Positions 1-4,373 of a DNA stretch of 7,789 nt are shown here, piece after piece. Source of the DNA: DASWIP01 sp036397635 (GTDB lineage Bacteria > Actinomycetota > AC-67); NCBI GenBank assembly GCA_036397635.1, contig DASWIP010000121.1, positions 1 through 7,789 of the forward strand, read 5' to 3'. Position 1 is the stretch's first letter. The number at the start of each line of letters is the position of its first letter. The notes beneath the pieces were generated by a model. That model had not been told where the DNA came from. It saw nothing but the letters and a program-made list of their open reading frames with translations, and did no database searches. The translations under genes were made by a program, and so were the position numbers.

Positions 1-103
1 GCGAGTGGCTGGTCCCCAGCTCGAGCGAGCTGCACGGCTCTGCGACGGAACTCCGGTGGGTGCGGTGCTGGCATGCGGGACTCCTCTCCGGCGACCGAGG
101 TCG
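1..103. other. Non-coding stretch with hairpins, no gene seen
   Basis: No convincing coding sequence is present. Two small perfect hairpins are visible: GCTGG-TCC-CCAGC (8-20) and GCGAC-CGAG-GTCGC (91-104). AGCGAGC (24-30) is also complementary to GCTCGCT (255-261), so this stretch may be the 5' part of the structured RNA that follows. I could not recognise RNase P RNA, tmRNA, SRP RNA, tRNA or rRNA signatures in it. Confidence 0.3.
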
Positions 104-291
104 CACAGTGTAGGTGTCCGGCTTACCGGGGGAAGCCCACCCTGTGTTCGCGGCGAACCAAGGTGGGGGGTTCGACGTTATGCGCGCGCGTTCCTGCCGA
201 GTGGGGGGTTGGCGCGCCTGAGATCCCGCTCACCCCCGCCGGCAAGCGTGGGTTGCTCGCTGGCCACTAAGGTCAACTCACCTTGCGCTGA
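104..291 (+). ncRNA. Candidate structured RNA / riboswitch-like leader
   Basis: No protein gene fits here, but the stretch is dense in complementary segments. The ends pair: 106-114 (CAGTGTAGG) with 282-290 (CCTTGCGCTG, first base unpaired) gives nine pairs including three G-U. Inside are CCGG-CTTA-CCGG (118-129), CCCACC 136-141 with GGTGGG 162-167 capped by GTTCG-CGG-CGAAC (146-158), and TGCCG 195-199 with CGGCA 240-244 plus GGGGG 203-207 with CCCCC 233-237. The layout resembles the ydaO c-di-AMP riboswitch: a closing helix, a small hairpin, GGGGGAAGCCCACC...GGTGGGG, and a 3' segment GTCAACTCACCTTG (272-285) close to the family's GTCAGCTAACCTCG. The expected GGGGTGAATC segment is absent (GGGGGGTTCGAC instead), so the family call is only a guess. 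Strand is inferred from that resemblance. A GGGAGGAG at 294-301 follows, but no start codon lies at a suitable distance from it. Confidence 0.35.
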
Positions 292-317
292 ACGGGAGGA
301 GCGGGAAGATCGGCGCG

Positions 318-339
318 CGCGGGCCGTCCCCAGCCCGCG
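318..339 (+). terminator. GC-rich hairpin downstream of the structured RNA
   Basis: CGCGGGC (318-324) pairs perfectly with GCCCGCG (333-339) around an 8-nt loop. It lies between the candidate structured RNA and the promoter of the first toxin-antitoxin pair. It has no T tract after it, so it would be an atypical intrinsic terminator. It could equally be an expression-platform hairpin of the leader or chance in GC-rich DNA. Confidence 0.25.
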
Positions 340-389
340 GCGTCGCTTACGCGCGTGCCGGTGTCCGGTTTCTCTCGTTCATCTCGAAC

Positions 390-417
390 TTGCATCCGGC
401 CCCTGGCGGCGTATGCT
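390..417 (+). promoter_or_regulatory. Candidate promoter of the first RHH-PIN toxin-antitoxin operon
   Basis: TTGCAT (390-395) and TATGCT (412-417) are separated by 16 nt and match the -35 and -10 pattern of housekeeping sigma factors. They lie about 40 nt upstream of the antitoxin start, leaving room for a short leader with the ribosome binding site AGGAGGAG at 444-451. Confidence 0.5.
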
Positions 418-430
418 CGTCGCCCCGAAT

Positions 431-446
431 CTTACGTCAGCGTAGG
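431..446. promoter_or_regulatory. Short imperfect palindrome, possible antitoxin operator
   Basis: TACG (433-436) and CGTA (441-444) are inverted around TCAG, with an additional C/G pair at 431/446 and one mismatch at 432/445. The element lies just downstream of the candidate start of transcription and runs into the ribosome binding site, a position where RHH antitoxins commonly autorepress their operon. It is short, so it could be chance. Confidence 0.25.
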
Positions 447-457
447 AGGAGTGATGT

Positions 458-694
458 ATGATGAGCGAAGTGAAGCGATTACAGATCATGATCGAAGAGG
501 ACCTTGATGCGGCCCTCGAGAGGCTGGCGGCCGCAGAGGGGACCTCGAAGGCGGCGCTGATCCGACGGTTCGTCGCCGAGCGCATCAAGCCCCTGCCACC
601 GCTCGAGCGGGATCCGCTGTGGGAGTTGGTCGGCAGCGTGCGGGGACGACCAGATGATTCCGCGCGCGTGGACGAGGTCGTCTACGGCACGTGA
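458..694 (+). CDS. Ribbon-helix-helix antitoxin (VapB/CopG-like)
   Basis: A 78-residue protein that probably neutralises the PIN toxin encoded next to it and represses their common operon. Residues 6-12 (KRLQIMI) form the expected DNA-contacting beta strand, residues 14-26 the first helix, G28 the turn, and residues 30-43 (SKAALIRRFVAERI) the second helix. The tail from about residue 51 (DPLWELVGSVRG) is the short extended segment that in VapB proteins wraps the toxin. ATG 458 is preferred because AGGAGGAG (444-451) ends 6 nt before it; ATG 461 is a possible alternative. The stop overlaps the toxin start as GTGA (691-694), so translation is likely coupled. The fold and role as antitoxin are well supported by sequence and context; the exact VapB subfamily is not determined. 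Confidence 0.85.
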   Translation: MMSEVKRLQIMIEEDLDAALERLAAAEGTSKAALIRRFVAERIKPLPPLERDPLWELVGSVRGRPDDSARVDEVVYGT

Positions 695-1089
695 TCTTCG
701 TCGACACCTCGTTCTGGGTCGCCGTCATCGCGGCGCGGGATGCCCATCACGACGAGGCGATCGCCCTCCTGCGGGCTCATGCCGACGATTCGATGATCAC
801 GTCCAACCACGTGCGGGGCGAGACCTGGACGTTCCTGCGCCGGCGATATGGTCACGATGCCGCGATCCGGTTCCTCGACCGGCTCGAGCGGACGTCGCGC
901 ACGCGCGTCGAGCGGGTCGGCGAGAAGGAGGAAGCTGACGCGGAACGCTGGCTGCGGCGTCACGACGAGCGTCCATTCTCGTGGGTCGATGGCACGAGCT
1001 TCGCGTTGATGCGCGCGCTTCGCATCAAGCGCGCGCTCACGTTCGATGCGGATTTCACCGCGGCCGGCTTCGAGGTCCTGCGCGCCTGA
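691..1089 (+). CDS. PIN-domain ribonuclease toxin (VapC-like)
   Basis: A 132-residue single-domain PIN protein, the usual VapC length, expected to be a Mg2+-dependent endoribonuclease cutting tRNA or rRNA when the antitoxin is lost. The acidic catalytic set is complete: D5 in the N-terminal IFVDTSFW, E44 in RGETW, D100 in SWVDGTSFALM, and D119 with D121 in LTFDADF near the C-terminus. The start is a GTG inside the antitoxin stop (4-nt overlap) and no separate ribosome binding site is needed. The intact active site argues that the toxin is functional. The RNA target cannot be predicted from the sequence. It belongs to a different PIN subfamily from the second toxin of the window (2516-2923). 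Confidence 0.88.
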   Translation: MIFVDTSFWVAVIAARDAHHDEAIALLRAHADDSMITSNHVRGETWTFLRRRYGHDAAIRFLDRLERTSRTRVERVGEKEEADAERWLRRHDERPFSWVDGTSFALMRALRIKRALTFDADFTAAGFEVLRA

Positions 1090-1128
1090 CCCGGCGGGGA
1101 GTTCCCGTGGAGCGCGTGTCGCGAAGTG

Positions 1129-1551
1129 CTATGGCGCGGACTCGATGCGTTCCTTCAACCGATGCAGCGCGCGCGCGGCGTTCGGCTTCTTGATCGGCAG
1201 CAGCACGAGCCAGAACAGCGCCAGCTGGGCGCCCGACAGCTCGCCGGCGATCTCGCGCTGCACGCGCGTGCCGGTCGCGTTCGTTTCGAGCGTGAACGTG
1301 TGTCGCCAACGGCCGGTCAGATCGATGGCGTCGAACACGAGCCGCTCCGGCGGCGTCCGCTCGATCAGGATCAGCTCGGCCTGGATGTCCTTGCCCTTCG
1401 AGCGCGCGAGCGAGTGATAGCGATCCCCCTCGAGCGCGGTGACTTCCAACCGGTCGACGCTCCACTCGCCGTGCTTGGTCAGGTCGGCTACGTACTCGAA
1501 CACGACCGCGGGGGGCGCGGCGATCTCGATACTGCTCGTGTAAGAAGGCAT
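1129..1551 (-). CDS. SRPBCC / START-like fold protein (polyketide cyclase/dehydrase family)
   Basis: A 140-residue protein matching the SRPBCC helix-grip pattern: an N-terminal strand SSIEIAAPPAVVFEYVADL (6-24), a Trp/Val region (GEWSVDRLEVTAL), then alternating strands (AELILIERTPPERLVFDAID; RWRHTFTLETNATGTRVQREI) and a long C-terminal helix ending KKPNAARALHRLKERIE. Such domains bind a hydrophobic ligand in a central cavity; the ligand is not predictable. A hydrophobic stretch, AQLALFWLVLLPIKK, precedes the last helix, as in several membrane-associated relatives. ATG 1551 has no clear ribosome binding site. A -10-like TAGACT (minus strand, 1567-1562) lies about 10 nt upstream, so the transcript could be nearly leaderless, though I see no good -35. 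It converges with the toxin gene, leaving only 39 bp between them, and looks unrelated to the toxin-antitoxin genes. Confidence 0.75.
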   Translation of the reverse strand: MPSYTSSIEIAAPPAVVFEYVADLTKHGEWSVDRLEVTALEGDRYHSLARSKGKDIQAELILIERTPPERLVFDAIDLTGRWRHTFTLETNATGTRVQREIAGELSGAQLALFWLVLLPIKKPNAARALHRLKERIESAP

Positions 1552-1637
1552 GCGAGCACAGAGTCTACGCTGCCGGTTCGATCGTGGGCTGTCGATGGGG
1601 CTCGGCGCAGCCGCGCGCGCGACCTACGGAGCGCGTG
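1552..1637. other. Short intergenic gap between two minus-strand genes
   Basis: 86 bp with no gene. It contains the -10-like TAGACT (minus strand, 1567-1562) ahead of the SRPBCC gene and a run of alternating GC (about 1610-1620). No terminator hairpin with a T tract is visible. Confidence 0.3.
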
Positions 1638-2207
1638 CTACTCGGTGCGTTCGGCGTCGCGGGCTTCCTTCGCCGCTTTCGCCTTGGCCTTCGCTTCTTC
1701 CGCGCGCGCGTTGCCCGGGCCGCCTTGCCCCGCGTGGACGGGCTTGCCGCAGCGGGAGCGCGCGGCCTCGGAGGCCTTCGACGGGTCGGCCTCGGCGACC
1801 GCGTTCACGTAGTCGCCGTGGGTCCAGTTGCCCTCGAACGATGAGGTGTCGACCAGATCGCAGCCGGAGCCGTGGTGGCGCTCGACCGGGCCGCCGTGCA
1901 CGCCCTCTTCCTCGGATTCCTGCTGCGCCTGCGCCTGGTTCGCGCGGGAGTTGCGGATGCTGATGGAGGCAGCCGAGGCCCCCGCGAGCAGCGCCACCGT
2001 CACGATGCTGAGCACGACAACGAGCACCCTGCGGCGCTGTTCCGACGTGGTCCCATCCATCCCCATCGCCCCCTTGTAGAGGTCCAAGCGCTCCAGGTGG
2101 CCGGATAGGTACGCACGGGTTCGCACGAGCTGGGATCCACTTGACCGGCCGGTATCCGAACCCGACTCCGACTGCATCATCAGATCCATTGCCCCGCTCC
2201 CACTCAT
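1638..2207 (-). CDS. Hypothetical single-pass membrane or secreted protein
   Basis: A 189-residue protein if started at ATG 2207. I do not recognise a named function. Three arginines (58-60) precede one hydrophobic segment (about 61-82, VLVVVLSIVTVALLAG onward), which predicts the N-terminus inside and residues 85-189 outside. The exported part has a Gln/Glu-rich linker (89-101), then a motif with FEGNWTHGDYVNAVAEADP (124-142) and CGKP (153-156). I recall this HG-x-YV...CGKP pattern from other uncharacterised actinobacterial exported proteins. C116 and C153 could form a disulfide. The C-terminus (169-189) is an Ala/Lys/Glu helix. The start is uncertain: ATG 2189 has GGGAGCGGGG upstream, and ATG 2060 (M50) has AAGGGGG upstream and would make a compact 140-residue protein with an N-terminal signal anchor. 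The alternative reading frame over the same bases lacks this organised pattern. Confidence 0.6.
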   Translation of the reverse strand: MSGSGAMDLMMQSESGSDTGRSSGSQLVRTRAYLSGHLERLDLYKGAMGMDGTTSEQRRRVLVVVLSIVTVALLAGASAASISIRNSRANQAQAQQESEEEGVHGGPVERHHGSGCDLVDTSSFEGNWTHGDYVNAVAEADPSKASEAARSRCGKPVHAGQGGPGNARAEEAKAKAKAAKEARDAERTE

Positions 2208-2217
2208 CCCGTATCAT
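2189..2217 (+). promoter_or_regulatory. Candidate promoter of the second RHH-PIN operon
   Basis: TTGCCC (2189-2194) and TATCAT (2212-2217) are 17 nt apart, ideal for a housekeeping-type promoter, and predict transcription starting near 2224. This promoter overlaps the first codons of the divergent minus-strand gene if that gene starts at 2207. Confidence 0.5.
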
Positions 2218-2220
2218 GCG

Positions 2221-2243
2221 TCTGTAAGAGGATTGCTTACAGA
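2221..2243. promoter_or_regulatory. Perfect inverted repeat, likely antitoxin operator
   Basis: TCTGTAAG (2221-2228) and CTTACAGA (2236-2243) are exact reverse complements separated by 7 nt. The element covers the expected transcription start of the second toxin-antitoxin operon and abuts its ribosome binding site (2243-2250). RHH antitoxins bind such palindromes as dimers or tetramers to repress their own operon. A role as an mRNA hairpin occluding the ribosome binding site is an alternative. Confidence 0.55.
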
Positions 2244-2255
2244 GGAGGAGTTTGC

Positions 2256-2516
2256 GTGCGTCCTAGCCGAACGGTGACGGTTTCCCTGCCGCCGGAGCTC
2301 GCGCAGGAGGTCGACCGCGCCGCACGCCAGGAGGGCCGCAGCCGGAGCGAGATGTTCCGTGAGGCGCTCCGGCAATATCTCGGGCGACGCGAGCGGTGGG
2401 ACAGGATCTTCAAGCTCGGTGAGGCGGCTGCGCAGAACCTGAACGTCACCGAGCAAGACGTCACCGCAGCGGTGAAGGCGCGCCGGAGGTCCCGCATTCG
2501 CAAGGCTCGTCGCTAG
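2256..2516 (+). CDS. Ribbon-helix-helix antitoxin (CopG/MetJ-type)
   Basis: An 86-residue protein with a canonical RHH fold: strand R5TVTVSL11, helix 13-26 (PELAQEVDRAARQE), turn at G27, helix 29-42 (SRSEMFREALRQYL). The second half, with NLNVTEQDVTAAVKARR (60-77), resembles the region that contacts the toxin in antitoxins paired with COG1569-type PIN proteins. It ends in a strongly basic tail (K74-R86). GTG 2256 is chosen because AGGAGGAG (2243-2250) lies 5 nt upstream and the protein begins directly at the fold. The stop TAG shares one base with the toxin start (TAGTG), so the pair is translationally coupled. It probably autoregulates through the palindrome at 2221-2243. It is not recognisably similar to the other antitoxin (458-694) outside the RHH pattern. 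Confidence 0.85.
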   Translation: MRPSRTVTVSLPPELAQEVDRAARQEGRSRSEMFREALRQYLGRRERWDRIFKLGEAAAQNLNVTEQDVTAAVKARRRSRIRKARR

Positions 2517-2923
2517 TGCGCGTCCTGCTCGACACGAACGTCCTCGTCTCCGCGATCCTGTTCGGTGGGGTGCCCCGCGAACTCCTGCGCGGCGTGATCG
2601 ACGGCCGCCTCACGTTGGTGACGAGCCGGCACCTCCTCGACGAGCTGGAGGACATCCTCGAAGGCAAGTTCGCGTTCACCAGGGCGGCGGCCGTCGAGAC
2701 GAGAGCCGAGCTTGAGGTTCTCGCGGAACTGGCCGAGCCTGGCGAGGTCCCCAGGATCTGCCGGGATCCAGACGATGACCAGGTCCTTGCCGCTGCGGTG
2801 GCTGGGGAGGCCGAGGTGATCGTCACCGGCGACCGCGACCTTCTCGTCTTGGAGTGGCATAGCGAGATCGAGATGCTGACTCCTGCGTCGTTCGTGGTCA
2901 GGCTCCGGACGACCGAGCATTAG
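2516..2923 (+). CDS. PIN-domain toxin, COG1569-type
   Basis: A 135-residue PIN protein, expected to act as a metal-dependent endoribonuclease toxin held in check by the preceding RHH protein. Hallmarks of the putative PIN-family toxin group (COG1569) are present: LLDTNVLVSAILF at 4-16 with catalytic D6, LLDELEDIL at 40-48 with E43, CRDPDDDQVLAAA at 82-94 with D88 as the third acid, and VTGDRDLL at 103-110 with D106 and D108. Members of this group are annotated as toxins mostly by context, and few have been tested, so toxicity is an inference. The start is GTG, overlapping the antitoxin stop by one base. All active-site acids are retained and no frameshift is seen. The gene ends 46 nt before the metabolic operon. 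Confidence 0.85.
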   Translation: MRVLLDTNVLVSAILFGGVPRELLRGVIDGRLTLVTSRHLLDELEDILEGKFAFTRAAAVETRAELEVLAELAEPGEVPRICRDPDDDQVLAAAVAGEAEVIVTGDRDLLVLEWHSEIEMLTPASFVVRLRTTEH

Positions 2924-2932
2924 TCCCATGAC

Positions 2933-2961
2933 TTGGCCGCGCCGCAACCGCGCGCGTACGC
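2933..2961 (+). promoter_or_regulatory. Candidate promoter of the metabolic operon
   Basis: TTGGCC (2933-2938) and TACGCT (2956-2961) are 17 nt apart. The predicted transcription start (about 2968-2970) coincides with ATG 2970, implying a leaderless mRNA. Both hexamers are weak matches to the consensus, but TAnnnT -10 elements and leaderless transcripts are common in actinobacteria. Confidence 0.4.
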
Positions 2962-2969
2962 TTCGGCGC

Positions 2970-4373
2970 ATGACCGACTTCGCGGCGACGCTGATGGGCA
3001 TCGTGGGCGCCGAGCACCTCTCGGCAGCCGAACAGATCAGCGACGACTACGCCCACGACGAAGCGCTCAACGCCGCACATCAGCTCCCCGCCTTCGTCGC
3101 CCGCCCGGCCACCACGGCCGAGGTCGCCGCGATCGTGACATACGCCGCGGACCGCGGGATCCCGTTGACGGCGCGCGGCTCGGGCACCGGCCTCTCGGGC
3201 GCCTGCATCCCACAAAAGGACGGCATCCTGATCTCGTTCGAACGGATGAACGCGATCCTGCAGATCGACACGGCCAACAACATGGCGGTCGTGCAGCCGG
3301 GCGTGACCTTGCAGCAGCTCGACGAGGAGACGGCCAAGCACGGTCTCGTTTATCCCGTGTTCCCCGGCGAGAACTCCGCGAGCCTGGGCGGCAACGTCGC
3401 GACCAACGCGGGTGGGATGCGCGCGATCAAGTATGGGGTCACCCGCCACCACGTCGCCGGCTTGCAGGCCGTGCTCGGCAGCGGCGAGACGATCCGCGCC
3501 GGCGGCAAGATCGTCAAGGCCACCTCGGGCTACGACCTGACGCAGCTGATCATCGGCTCCGAGGGCACGCTCGCGATCGTCACCGAAGCGACGCTGAAGC
3601 TGTATCCGCGCCCGGCGCATGCGACGACGCTGCTCCTCCCGTTCGAGCATCTGGACAAGATCACCGCCGCGGTCCCCAAGATCGTCAACAGCGGGGTCGA
3701 GCCGCTGGTGCTCGAATACATCGACCTCGTCGCTATGTCGGGCATCCTGACCAACGCCGGCATCGAGCTCGGCATCCCGCAACAGATCAAGGACACGGCC
3801 CTCGCGTATCTGGTGATCGTGCTCGAGAACCGGCGCGCCGACCGCCTCGACGAGGACATCGCCGAGGTCGGCGAGCTGGTCTCGGAACTCGGCGCCTTGG
3901 ACGTCTACGTGCTGCCCCCGCAGGCGGGCGCGAACCTGATCGAGGCGCGCGAGCGCGTGTTCTGGACCGCGAAGTCGGCCGGCGCGAACGACATCATCGA
4001 CCTGGTGGTGCCCCGCGCTGAGCTGAGCAGCTACATGCAGCGCATCAGCGAGATCGCGAAGGACAGCGGCTCGTGGATCGTCGGCTGCGGGCACGTCGGC
4101 GACGGCAATGTGCACCTGTCGGTGTTCCAGGGTGATCCCGACAAGCTGCATCAGGTGCTCCAAGACATCTTCGCGGCCGGCCGCGACGCGGGCGGTGTCG
4201 TCTCCGGCGAGCACGGCATCGGCACCGAGAAGAAGGCCTACTACCTCGCGCTCGAGGATCCGACGAAGCTCGCGCTGATGCGCCGGATCAAGCAGGCGTT
4301 CGACCCGGCCGGGATCCTCAACCCCGGCATCATCTTCGACCACGGCAACATCGAGAACGAGGGCCGAGCATGA
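2970..4373 (+). CDS. FAD-linked 2-hydroxyacid oxidase/dehydrogenase (GlcD family)
   Basis: A 467-residue flavoprotein of the VAO/PCMH family, like glycolate oxidase subunit GlcD, D-lactate and D-2-hydroxyglutarate dehydrogenases; it should oxidise a 2-hydroxyacid to a 2-oxoacid. The FAD-binding domain covers about residues 1-215, with the pyrophosphate loop RGSGTGLSG (69-77) and GENSASLGGNVATNAGG (from 133), then SGYDLTQLIIGSEGTLAIVTEATL. The C-terminal FAD-oxidase domain carries GHVGDGNVH (374-382; H375 and H382 are the usual substrate/metal histidines) and SGEHGIGTEKK. ATG 2970 is preferred over ATG 2928, which would add an Arg-rich 14-residue tail encoded across the promoter. No GlcE or GlcF partner is in the window, so the electron acceptor is unknown. 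It heads the operon and overlaps the next gene by 4 nt (ATGA). The family is certain; the substrate is not. Confidence 0.9.
   Translation: MTDFAATLMGIVGAEHLSAAEQISDDYAHDEALNAAHQLPAFVARPATTAEVAAIVTYAADRGIPLTARGSGTGLSGACIPQKDGILISFERMNAILQIDTANNMAVVQPGVTLQQLDEETAKHGLVYPVFPGENSASLGGNVATNAGGMRAIKYGVTRHHVAGLQAVLGSGETIRAGGKIVKATSGYDLTQLIIGSEGTLAIVTEATLKLYPRPAHATTLLLPFEHLDKITAAVPKIVNSGVEPLVLEYIDLVAMSGILTNAGIELGIPQQIKDTALAYLVIVLENRRADRLDEDIAEVGELVSELGALDVYVLPPQAGANLIEARERVFWTAKSAGANDIIDLVVPRAELSSYMQRISEIAKDSGSWIVGCGHVGDGNVHLSVFQGDPDKLHQVLQDIFAAGRDAGGVVSGEHGIGTEKKAYYLALEDPTKLALMRRIKQAFDPAGILNPGIIFDHGNIENEGRA

Noticed and set aside
1..340. RNase P RNA, tmRNA, SRP RNA, tRNA or cobalamin riboswitch
   Set aside because: The characteristic conserved strings of these RNAs, as I know them, are not present on either strand.
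5..445. 146-codon open frame over the region before the first TA pair
   Set aside because: Arg/Pro/Ser-rich with no domain pattern, no ribosome binding site, and it runs through the hairpins and the TA promoter; typical open frame in GC-rich non-coding DNA.
1095..1107. Possible bidirectional terminator between the convergent VapC-like and SRPBCC genes
   Set aside because: CGGG-GAGTT-CCCG is only a 4-bp stem and no T tract follows on either strand.
1624..2217. Alternative minus-strand frame of 197 codons over the exported protein
   Set aside because: Gly/Arg/Pro-rich without a membrane segment or motif, while the chosen frame has an ordered membrane and motif layout.
2898..4343. 481-codon open frame on the minus strand opposite the FAD oxidase
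   Set aside because: It mirrors the plus-strand codons of a clearly recognisable GlcD-like gene and has an Asp/Arg/Val-biased composition with no motif.
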